From assembly GCA_949290035.1 (NCBI GenBank), contig CASEQO010000057.1:1-8780 (forward strand): DNA of 8,780 nt. The letters are read 5' to 3'. The DNA is from an uncultured Mycoplasmataceae bacterium. Its GTDB lineage: Bacteria; Bacillota_I; Bacilli_A; Mycoplasmatales; Mycoplasmoidaceae. The position numbers were made by a program, and so were the translations under genes. The notes below the pieces were generated by a model. It had not been told where the DNA came from and did no database searches. It saw only the letters and a list, made by a program, of their open reading frames with translations. Below, piece after piece: positions 1 to 6,696 of the stretch (its first letter is position 1; each line of letters begins with the position of its first letter).

Positions 1-630
1 ATTTTAGGTTCTCAAGGATTTTGTGTATATTTAGGTTTGAACAAATCAGTAGAAGAACTTAATTTAAAAGATTATTCATATTTCATTTATAGTGAGTTCG
101 ATCATGATAAACTAGCTAAGAAAATGAAATCTGTTAAACAAAATTGTGATTATATTGTAGTGGCTTTAAATGTAGCTAATCCAGAATGTTCTGAAAAAGG
201 CACTTCAATCTTATCATTTACTACATTATATGATAATCAATTTAATGATATTCAAGTTAAAGACTATTTTAAATTAAAAAATGAAATAGCTAAAAAAATA
301 ATTAACGATTTTGAAGAAAAAATGAATGTAAAAATATCACCTTATATTGAAGAAATTGAAGTTGCAACACCTTTAACATTTTCAAGATATACTGGAAGTA
401 TAAATGGGGCAATATATGGTTATAAATGTCCTGTTAATGATTCTTCATATGTTAGAGGAAGAAATATAGATAATTTTTTCACTATTAATGGTCTTAGATT
501 TTGCGGAGGTAATAGTATAGCTGCTCACGGTTATTCAATTACATACATAACAGGATCAATTATAGGTAATAAAACAATAGGTGATATAATGCAAGAAAGA
601 AGAAAAGAAAATGAAGAAGTCAAAAAATAA
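1..630 (+). CDS. FAD-dependent oxidoreductase, phytoene desaturase / CrtISO / retinol saturase-like (C-terminal part, 5' end outside window)
   Basis: The reading frame is open from base 1, giving 209 residues that end at TAA 628-630. The N-terminal dinucleotide-binding half lies upstream of the window, so no start can be chosen; the TTG at 37 is internal. Two stretches resemble this amine-oxidase/phytoene-desaturase superfamily: TPLTFSRYTG followed by GAIYGY (fragment residues about 123-141), and GLRFCGGNSIAAHGYS (about 164-179), which matches the C-terminal FAD-contacting segment. The opening VYLGLNKSVEEL also fits relatives from Firmicutes. Members desaturate, isomerise, saturate or oxygenate isoprenoid or lipid substrates using FAD. 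The stop lies inside the start of the next gene (20-base overlap), suggesting translational coupling to a flavin/Fe-S reductase that could serve as electron partner (inference). No tryptophan codon occurs in the fragment. Family placement is fairly sure; substrate and direction of reaction are not known. Confidence 0.75.
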   Translation: MLGSQGFCVYLGLNKSVEELNLKDYSYFIYSEFDHDKLAKKMKSVKQNCDYIVVALNVANPECSEKGTSILSFTTLYDNQFNDIQVKDYFKLKNEIAKKIINDFEEKMNVKISPYIEEIEVATPLTFSRYTGSINGAIYGYKCPVNDSSYVRGRNIDNFFTINGLRFCGGNSIAAHGYSITYITGSIIGNKTIGDIMQERRKENEEVKK

Positions 631-1807
631 ATATGTTTTTCATAAAAATCCAATATTAGTATTTGATTTTTTAAAAGCTAAAAATATTCCTAAAAAATCT
701 TATAATAATTTTTTAAATAATAAAAATGATGTTATAAAAACTGATTTTAATGTTAATAAATTTGCAGATGAAATTCATCCAATTACACAAAGAGTTTTAA
801 TAAAAAAAATAATTGATCATAAAAATGGTATAAAATCATTTTTGTTAAAAGGTGTTGATAGAAAACTCGCTTTTTTTAGATCAGGTCAATATATTAGTGT
901 TATTTTGGACATTGATAATGTAAAAATTTCTAGACCTTATTCATTAGTATCTTCTCCAAATGATGTTATTGATAACAACACATATTTAATATCTGTAAAA
1001 TTAAAAGATGATGGATATGTTTCAAAATATATGCATAACTCTTTAAAAGAAGGTGATATCATAGAAGTTAGTGGTCCAAATGGTCATTTTTATTATGATG
1101 ATCTAAGAGATTCTAAGCATATACTTGCAATCGCAGGTGGAATAGGTGTTACTCCTTTTATTTCAATAATGAAGGATATTGTTCAAAATAATTTAGATGT
1201 AAAATTAACTCTTTTATATTCAGTTTTTTACAAAAAAGATATAGTATTTTATGATGAACTTTTAGAACTTAATAAAAGTAGCAATATAGATATTAAATTT
1301 ATTACAACAAACGAAAAAAATGAAGGTTTTATAAATAAATTAATTGATTATGAGATGTTAAAAGAATTTTACAATAACTCATCTATTTTTATTTGTGGTT
1401 CTAAAGCAATGATCAATGCAATGCTTAATATTACTAACCAATTAAATATTGAAAAGAAATACATAAGATATGAAGGAATAGAACAATTTGATTTATCTAA
1501 ATTAAGTGAATACAATAACGAAAATAAAAAGTCTTCATATAAAATAAAAGTTAGAATTTTTGATCAAGTTGTTACTATAGATGGATCAAGTAGTGATTCA
1601 ATATTAGTTTCATTACAAAAAGCTAAGCTTCATACTCAATCATTATGCTTAAGTGGTAGTTGCGGATGATGTAGAATAAGATTAATATCTGGAAAGTTAT
1701 TTGTTCCAAAATCTGCAGATAAAAGAAGAATAGCAGATAAGAATACTAATATATACCATTCATGCTGTTCTTTTCCAATATCTGATGTTGAAATAGAATC
1801 ATATTAA
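611..1807 (+). CDS. NAD(P)H-dependent FAD reductase with C-terminal plant-type [2Fe-2S] ferredoxin domain
   Basis: The protein has 398 residues with UGA read as Trp353 (TGA 1667-1669). Residues 1-55 are a lysine-rich extension that ends in ADEIHPITQ, a segment resembling the lead-in of some ferredoxin-reductase-type proteins. The FAD-binding barrel follows, with R108-P-Y-S111 for flavin. The nucleotide domain has AGGIGVTP (175-182) and CGS (262-264). The C-terminal domain has Cys346-X4-Cys351-X2-Cys354 and a Cys385-Cys386 pair about 30 residues later, the ligand pattern of plant-type [2Fe-2S] clusters. The family moves electrons from NAD(P)H through FAD to the cluster and on to a partner protein or oxygenase. 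The start at 611 is the first ATG and overlaps the preceding gene; the ribosome site is only a weak purine run (AAGAAAGAAG), consistent with coupled translation. Under the standard code the protein would end just before the third cluster cysteine. The partner is unknown; the upstream FAD oxidoreductase is the obvious candidate. Confidence 0.85.
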
Positions 1808-1836
1808 TTATTTAGAAATATAAAGGTAAATAGTTT

Positions 1837-3228
1837 ATGGATATAAGACAAATAAAATTACTACAAGAAGAATCTACAAAATACAATAAAGAACTTTCAG
1901 TTGAACAAAGAATATCAATTTTAAAAAATTTTAAAGATGTATTTATAAAATACGAAAACGAAATATATGATGGATTAAAAAAAGATCTTAATAAATCAAA
2001 TAAAGAATCATTTTTAAGTGAGTATTGTGAAGTTCTTAATGAAATTGATTATCATATTAAAAATATAAAAAAATTATCAAAAACTATAAAAGTAAAAAAA
2101 TCTTACTCAACTTTTTTTGCAGACTCTTATTTAGTTAGAAAAAGAAAAGGTAAAGTACTTATAATATCTCCATTTAATTATCCAATAGGTTTACTATTTG
2201 TACCACTAGTAGGAGCGTTATCTGGATCTAATCAAGTTCTTGTTAAACCATCTGAATATACTGTTAATACTAATAAAGTAATTTATAAAATAATTGATGA
2301 AGCTTTTGATAAAGAACTTGTTAGTTATATTGACCAAAAAGATTTAATTGATTATAATGATATCTACAATTATGAACCTGACCTATTATTTTTTACAGGA
2401 AGCACATCTGTAGGAAAAGAAATTGAAATTAATTGTAATAAAAGAAACATAGAATGTATTACAGAATTAGGTGGAATGTGTCCATGTATTATAGATAATA
2501 CAATTAAATCACCATCTTGAATTCAAAGATTGGTATGAGCTAAATTTTTAAATGCAGGTCAAACATGTGTTAGTATAAATCACATTATTTATAATAAAAA
2601 TGATTCTAGCTTTGTAAATCAATTAATTAGTGAAATAAAAATACAGTATCCTAACGCTATAAAAAATAAAAATATTCCAAACATCATTAATAAAAAATCA
2701 TTTGATAGATTAGTAAGTATTATTAACGAAAATAAAAATAATATTTTGTATGGTGGAAATTTTGATGAAAGTTCATTAATAATTGAACCAACAATAATTA
2801 AATCCACAAAAGAAAATGTTAAAAAATATGGAGAATTGTTTGGACCGATAATTTTTGTAATTGAATCAGAAAATAATTTAATTGAAAAAATTAATATTGC
2901 TAATTATATTGATAACTCACCATTAGCTGCATATTTATTTACGAATAATAATAATATTAAAATATTAGTAAATAACTTAAATTCTGGGAGTTATTCTATA
3001 AATGATCCATTAAGCCAAATAACTAATCCAAACTTACCATTCGGTGGTGTTAAATCAAGTGGTTTTGGAAAATACCACGGAAAATATAGTTACGAAACTT
3101 TTACATACGAAAAATCACTTTTAGTAAATATGAAATTAAAAGAACTACCAATTAAATTCATAAATAGTGGTTTATCATTTGAAAAAACAAAAAAGAAAAT
3201 CTTTTTTCTTAAAAAATTATTAAAATAG
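1837..3228 (+). CDS. NAD(P)-dependent aldehyde dehydrogenase, class 3-like (ALDH3 family)
   Basis: The protein has 463 residues with two UGA tryptophans (Trp228 at 2518-2520 and Trp234 at 2536-2538). All main ALDH landmarks are present: SPFNYPIG (111-118) with oxyanion Asn114, KPSE (137-140) and FTGSTSVG (186-193) for the cofactor, general base Glu210 in TELGG, nucleophile Cys244 in NAGQTC, ELFGPI (333-338), and PFGGVKSSGFGKYHG near the end. Asn114, Glu210, Cys244 and Glu333 sit at the same numbers I recall for human ALDH3A1, which supports class 3 and shows the gene is intact. The enzyme oxidises aldehydes to acids, and family members often take medium or long aliphatic or fatty aldehydes. 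No signal peptide or C-terminal membrane anchor is seen. It lies 29 bases after the Fe-S reductase, with a TAAAGG ribosome site (1821-1826) ten bases before ATG, and is probably the last gene of the operon. Physiological substrate unknown. Confidence 0.93.
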
Positions 3229-3251
3229 CCAATTTTATATGGAAAAATACA

Positions 3252-3286
3252 AATATTTATTTATTGAAATACAATAAATAAATATT
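3252..3286. repeat. Perfect 15-bp inverted repeat with 5-base spacer after the ALDH gene
   Basis: AATATTTATTTATTG (3252-3266) is the exact reverse complement of CAATAAATAAATATT (3272-3286), separated by AAATA. It lies 23 bases after the ALDH stop. On the + strand it is followed by GTTAAATTC rather than a T run, so it is not a standard intrinsic terminator for the ALDH transcript, although it could fold in the mRNA and protect the 3' end. Its right arm touches the candidate -35 box of the infC promoter (3285-3290), so an operator role is also possible. Role undecided. Confidence 0.7.
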
Positions 3287-3313
3287 GTTAAATTCAAAAT
3301 AATATGATAATAT
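3285..3313 (+). promoter_or_regulatory. Candidate promoter of the infC-rpmI-rplT operon
   Basis: TTGTTA (3285-3290) and TAATAT (3308-3313) are 17 bases apart, a sigma-70/SigA-like arrangement. TATGAT (3303-3308) and TATTAT (3311-3316) are alternative -10 boxes nearby. Transcription would start near 3315-3322, just at the first strand of the leader structure described below, which supports this placement. Because the region is extremely AT-rich, chance matches are common and the exact boxes are uncertain. Confidence 0.4.
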
Positions 3314-3316
3314 TAT

Positions 3317-3497
3317 ATTTGTATAAAGAAGAAGTGTAAACTCACCTAATTCTCTTAAATGAAGAATATGGTTATAAATAATACTAAATGTAAATATATA
3401 ATATTTTAATTTTATTAAAACTACATTAATGTTTATAAATACATTTCTTTTTTAATGTGATCTCACATAAAAAGAAATGTTTTTTCTTTATACAAAT
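3317..3497 (+). promoter_or_regulatory. infC operon leader with mutually exclusive antiterminator and terminator (L20-leader-like attenuator)
   Basis: Bases 3324-3338 can pair without interruption with 3440-3454 (15 pairs, two of them G-U). The second strand is also the 5' arm of the terminator at 3441-3480, so only one of the two can form. Between the two strands, a hairpin forms at 3349-3367 (ATTCT/AGAAT plus C-G with a bulged A), and a helix 3387-3392/3422-3427 encloses a perfect hairpin TTTTAAT/ATTAAAA (3404-3420). In Bacillus subtilis the infC leader is controlled by ribosomal protein L20, which binds a mimic of its 23S rRNA site and promotes termination. The layout and the downstream gene set here fit that mechanism, but I have not shown that the L20 recognition bases are present. 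The open segment carries no convincing gene. Confidence 0.6.
3441..3489 (+). terminator. Intrinsic terminator (attenuator) in the infC leader
   Basis: ACATTTCTTTTT (3441-3452) pairs perfectly over 12 bases with AAAAAGAAATGT (3469-3480). The stem continues through a two-base bulge (3453-3454) into ATGTG/CACAT closed by a four-base loop. It is followed directly by a T run, TTTTTCTTT (3481-3489). The hairpin lies upstream of the infC ribosome site (AAGGAAAG, 3505-3512), so it would cut the transcript before infC unless prevented. It is too far from the ALDH stop (over 200 bases) to be simply that gene's terminator, though it would also stop read-through. Confidence 0.82.
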
Positions 3498-3514
3498 TAT
3501 TTTTAAGGAAAGAA

Positions 3515-4030
3515 ATGAAAAAAGAAGGATTTTTAGTAAATAATGAAATTAGAGTTAAAAAAATGCTTGTTATAGATGAAACAGGTGAAAAACTTGGTGA
3601 AATGGAAACAAGTGCTGCGCAAGAACTAGCTAACTCTAAAAATTTAGATCTTGTATTAGTGTCAAGCAATAATGATGTTAATATAGGAAAAATTCTTGAT
3701 TATGGTAAATTCATTTATGAAATGAAAAAGAAAGCAAAAGATTCTAAAAAGAATCAAGTAGTAGTAAAAAACAAAGAAATTAAAGTTAAACCTATGATAG
3801 GTGATCATGATTTAATGGTTAGAGTGAATAATGCTAAAAAATGATTATCACAAGGTTATCAAATTAAGTTTGCAGTTTTAGTTTATGGTAGAGTGAGAAC
3901 TAAAACAGAAATGATTACTGAGATATATGAAAAATTTATTAATGCGATTGGAGATGTAGGTAAAGTTGCTAAAGAATTAAAAGCATCTACGCCTGTAAGA
4001 TATGATGCATTAATAGTTCCAAGTAAATAA
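3515..4030 (+). CDS. infC: Translation initiation factor IF-3
   Basis: The protein has 171 residues, close to the usual 170-180, with Trp110 encoded by TGA (3842-3844). IF3 binds the 30S subunit, discriminates initiator tRNA and start codon, and prevents early 50S joining. The N-terminal domain begins NNEIRVKKMLVIDETGEKLG (9-28) and continues through KILDYGKFIYE (59-69) into a lysine-rich linker; the C-terminal domain carries EIKVKP...DHDL (88-100) and YGRVRTK (124-130). Two signatures are divergent: the usual PP-V/T-CKI before DYGK reads DVNIGKI, and the usual FRGRE-type segment reads VYGRVRTK. The start is ATG rather than the rare AUU/AUC codon used for autocontrol in E. coli, with AAGGAAAG well placed (3505-3512). 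It heads the conserved infC-rpmI-rplT operon, and control more likely acts through the leader attenuator. Confidence 0.93.
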
Positions 4031-4061
4031 TTAATATATATTAAGGAGAAAGAGATTATTT

Positions 4062-4253
4062 ATGAAAAACAAACAAAAAACTAAAAAAGCTGTTGCTAAA
4101 AGAGTTTCTAAAACTAAAAGTGGTGAATTAAAAAGAAAACATGCTAAGAGATCTCATTTAGCGCATAACAAAACAACTAAACAAAAAAGACACTCTAAAA
4201 AAGATACTTTAGTTAAAAAATCAGATAAATCAAGATATGATCAATTAATATAA
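4062..4253 (+). CDS. rpmI: 50S ribosomal protein L35
   Basis: The 63-residue, highly basic protein matches L35: KTKKAVAKRVSKTKSGELKR (6-25), KHAKRSHLAHNKTTKQKRH (26-44) and a C-terminal KKSDKSRYDQLI. L35 is a small component of the large ribosomal subunit that contacts 23S rRNA. The length is normal for the family. A strong ribosome site, AAGGAG (4043-4048), lies 13 bases before the ATG, slightly longer than usual; no in-frame start lies closer. The gene sits 31 bases after infC and 10 bases before rplT, in the standard bacterial order, and shares the infC transcript. Confidence 0.97.
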   Translation: MKNKQKTKKAVAKRVSKTKSGELKRKHAKRSHLAHNKTTKQKRHSKKDTLVKKSDKSRYDQLI

Positions 4254-4263
4254 GGGGATAATT

Positions 4264-4611
4264 ATGAGAGTTAAAACAGGACCAACAACAAGACAAAGAA
4301 GAAAAAGATGATTAAAAAAAGCAGAAGGGACTCATGGTATTAACCATAAGTCTTATAGAAATGCTAAACAAACTGTAATTAAATCTAGTCAATACGCATA
4401 TAGAGATAGAAAAAATAAGAAAAGAGATTTTAGACGTCTTTGAATACAAAGAATTAATGCTGCAGTTAGAAAAGAAGGCTATACTTATTCTCAATTTATA
4501 GATCAATTACATAAAAAAGGTATTGCTATAAATAGAAAAATGTTATCTGAATTAGCTATTCATAATCCTGAAGAATTTTCTAAATTAGTAAAAGATGTAA
4601 TGTCTAAATAA
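4264..4611 (+). CDS. rplT: 50S ribosomal protein L20
   Basis: The protein has 115 residues, normal for L20, with Trp16 and Trp60 both encoded by TGA (4309-4311 and 4441-4443). Recognisable segments are [21 protein letters not shown] near the start, a central [20 protein letters not shown] and [16 protein letters not shown], followed by the C-terminal globular part. L20 binds 23S rRNA early in 50S assembly and, in several bacteria, also binds its own operon leader to repress expression; the leader before infC is the expected target here (inference). The ribosome site AAGGGG (4252-4257) overlaps the rpmI stop, suggesting coupled translation. The family's GYxG turn reads GTHG here, a mild divergence. 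Confidence 0.97.
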
Positions 4612-4619
4612 TTTAATTA

Positions 4620-4662
4620 ATTATAGAGATGTGTTTTAATTGCATATTTCTATAATTTTTTA
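4620..4662 (+). terminator. Intrinsic terminator after rplT
   Basis: ATTATAGA (4620-4627) pairs with TCTATAAT (4649-4656). The stem continues through G-U, A-T, T-A, G-U, T-A and G-C pairs up to about 4633/4643, with a short AT-rich loop. The 3' arm runs straight into a T run (4656-4661). It begins nine bases after the rplT stop, so it is the likely end of the infC operon transcript. Confidence 0.82.
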
Positions 4663-4680
4663 TTGATTTCTTATTGATTT
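4660..4680. repeat. 11-bp tandem direct repeat (TTATTGATTT) in the rplT-parE gap
   Basis: TTATTGATTT occurs at 4660-4669 and again at 4671-4680, giving an 11-base period, close to one helical turn. It begins in the T run of the rplT terminator. I see no coding or known binding-site identity; in such AT-rich DNA it may be simple sequence drift. Confidence 0.5.
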
Positions 4681-4705
4681 ATTTAAAAAATATTAATTAA
4701 AAAAT

Positions 4706-4775
4706 AACAAAATTAATTATTTTGCATCTGTTAAATTTTAAACAAAATTAATTATTTTGTATCTATTAAATTTAT
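4706..4775. repeat. Two tandem 35-bp repeats upstream of parE, each with a CAAAAT-N5-ATTTTG inverted repeat
   Basis: The unit at 4706-4740 is repeated immediately at 4741-4775. The copies differ only at GCATCTG versus GTATCTA and at the final base. Each unit begins with AA followed by CAAAAT-TAATT-ATTTTG (4708-4724 and 4743-4759), a perfect 6-bp inverted repeat of operator type. The second copy overlaps or adjoins the best promoter candidates for parE. The differences spare the inverted repeats, which suggests these are the part under selection (inference). No known regulator binding motif is recognised. Confidence 0.75.
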
Positions 4776-4786
4776 AATTATATATT
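4757..4786 (+). promoter_or_regulatory. Candidate parE-parC promoter region
   Basis: A perfect TATAAT lies at 4773-4778 but has no good -35 box 16-18 bases upstream. Alternatively, TTGTAT (4757-4762) and TATATT (4781-4786) are 18 bases apart. Either would give a short leader ending at the parE ribosome site AGGA (4792-4795), seven bases before the ATG. An independent promoter is expected because a terminator separates rplT from parE. The choice between the two cannot be made by eye. Confidence 0.42.
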
Positions 4787-4802
4787 GATATAGGATTTAT
4801 TA

Positions 4803-6695
4803 ATGAGTTATAAAGATAGTGATATAAAAGTTTTAAAAGGATTAGAACCAGTTAGAAAAAGACCTGGAATGTATATTGGATCTGTAGACACTAGAGGTTT
4901 ACATCATTTAGTTTGAGAATTATTTGATAATGCTGTTGATGAAGTATTAGCAGGGTATGCAAATAATATAAAAATATCATTAAACAAAGATGGTTCAATA
5001 ACTATTGAAGATAATGGTAGAGGTATTCCAGTTGGAATAAATTCAACTACAAAAAAATCAACTGTAGACACGGTTTTTACAAGTCTTCATGCTGGTGGTA
5101 AATTTGACGATAATGCATATGGTGTATCTGGAGGATTACATGGTGTTGGATCATCAGTTGTAAATGCATTATCATCGTGATTGGTTGTAGAAGTATGTAG
5201 AGAAGGATATATGTACCAATCTAAATATGAAAACGGAGGTCATATAGTTCAACCACTAACTAGAAAAGAAGCTACTAAAAAAACAGGTACAAAAGTAACT
5301 TTTTATCCTGATAAATCAATTTTTTTAACAATTGAATTTAAAAAATCTATTATTAAAGAAAGAGTTCAAGAATCAACTTTTTTATTTCCTAATTTAACAG
5401 TTGAATTATTTGATGAAAAAGATAATACAAAAGATGTATTTCATTCATCAAAAGGTTTAATTGAGTTTGTTGATTTTATAAATGAAGGTAAGTCTTCAAT
5501 ATCACCAGTTATTTCATTTAAAGCACTTCTTGATGATATTGATGTAGATATTGCTTTGCAATATATAAATGATTCACATGAAACAATATTATCATTTGCA
5601 AACTCTGTTAAAACTATTGAAGGTGGATCTCATGAACTAGGTTTTAAATTAGGATTAACAGAAACTATCAATGAATATGCAAGAAAAGTAAAAGTTTTAA
5701 AAGAAAAAGATGCTAATTTTGAAGGTAGTGATATTAGAGAAGGTCTTGTAGCAATAATTTCTGTTAAAATTCCTGAAAGATTAATATCTTATGAAGGACA
5801 AACTAAAAATAAATTATTCACTCAAGAAGCAATGACTGTTACTAAAAAAGTAGTTAAATCAAAATTATTATTTTGATTAGATGAAAATAAAAAACAAGCT
5901 ATGGAGATTTTAGAAAAAATTAAAAAATCTAGAGATGCTAGAATTGCTTCTAAAAATGTTAGAGAAGAAATTAGAAAAATAAAAGGAACTAAACAAGAAA
6001 GAATCTTATCTGGTAAATTAACTCCATGTCAATTAAAAGATAATAAATTCACTGAAATATTTTTAGTTGAAGGTGATTCTGCTGGAGGATCTGCAAAACT
6101 TGGAAGAGATAGAAAATATCAAGCTATATTACCTTTAAAAGGTAAAGTATTAAATGTTGAAAAAGCTTCTATTAAAGAAATTTTAGCAAACGATGAAATT
6201 TCTATTCTTGTTTCATGTTTAGGAGCAAGTATTGGAAGTGATTTTAATATAGAAAAACTTAAATATGGAAAAATTATTATAATGACTGATGCAGATACTG
6301 ATGGTTCTCATATTCAAGTTTTACTATTAACATTTTTTTATAGGTTTATGAAACAAGCTATAGAAAATGGAAGAGTTTATATAGCTCAACCACCTCTATA
6401 TAAAATATCTAAAAAAGGCAACAAAGAATCAAGATATGCTTGGGATGAAATTGAGTTAGATGAATACAAAAAAGAATTTGTAACTTATGATATTCAAAGA
6501 TATAAAGGTTTAGGAGAAATGAGTTCAGATCAATTATGAGAATCAACAATGGATCCAAACACTAGAAAACTTATTAAAGTTAATATTCAAGACATTTCTT
6601 TAACAGAAAAAAGAGTATCAACATTAATGGGTGATGATACTAAAATAAGAAAAGAATGAATTGATGATAATATTAATTTTGAATTAGAGGAGTAA
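4803..6695 (+). CDS. parE: DNA topoisomerase IV subunit B
   Basis: The protein has 630 residues, usual for GyrB/ParE. ParE provides the ATPase and TOPRIM parts of topoisomerase IV, which decatenates daughter chromosomes and relaxes DNA. The GHKL ATPase site has Glu39 and Asn43 in ELFDNAVDE, Asp70 with GRG (72-74), and GGLHGVG (110-116). The TOPRIM domain has EGDSAGG (423-429) and the DADTDGSH metal site (496-503), followed by RYKGLGEM. The wording around KLTPCQ and the partner gene immediately downstream favour ParE over GyrB. Five tryptophans use TGA (4914, 5178, 5874, 6537, 6657) and one uses TGG (6441, Trp547), the only TGG tryptophan I find in the window. The ATG follows an AGGA site. The gene is separated from parC by one base, so the two subunits are co-translated in a fixed ratio. 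Confidence 0.93.
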
Positions 6696-6696
6696 T

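Noticed and set aside
37..630. TTG at 37 as the true start of the first gene
   Set aside because: The frame is open to the window edge, the residues before it continue the family pattern (FCVYLGLNKS), and a start here would drop the entire FAD-binding half.
2619..2807. Minus-strand open frame inside the ALDH gene
   Set aside because: It overlaps intact ALDH coding sequence, has no ribosome site, and its composition is that of AT-rich antisense.
1837..3228. Aldehyde dehydrogenase broken into two pieces by in-frame stops (pseudogene)
   Set aside because: The two stops are TGA at 2518 and 2536. The frame is unchanged across them, catalytic residues lie on both sides at normal spacing, and TGA reads as Trp in all neighbouring core genes.
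3463..3669. Minus-strand open frame over the infC start
   Set aside because: It is antisense to IF3 and the terminator hairpin and shows no recognisable protein features.
4312..4506. Minus-strand open frame inside rplT
   Set aside because: It is antisense to a clear L20 gene, with no ribosome site or homology that I recognise.
4706..4775. Short CRISPR array
   Set aside because: There are only two copies, directly adjacent with no unique spacer, and no cas genes nearby.
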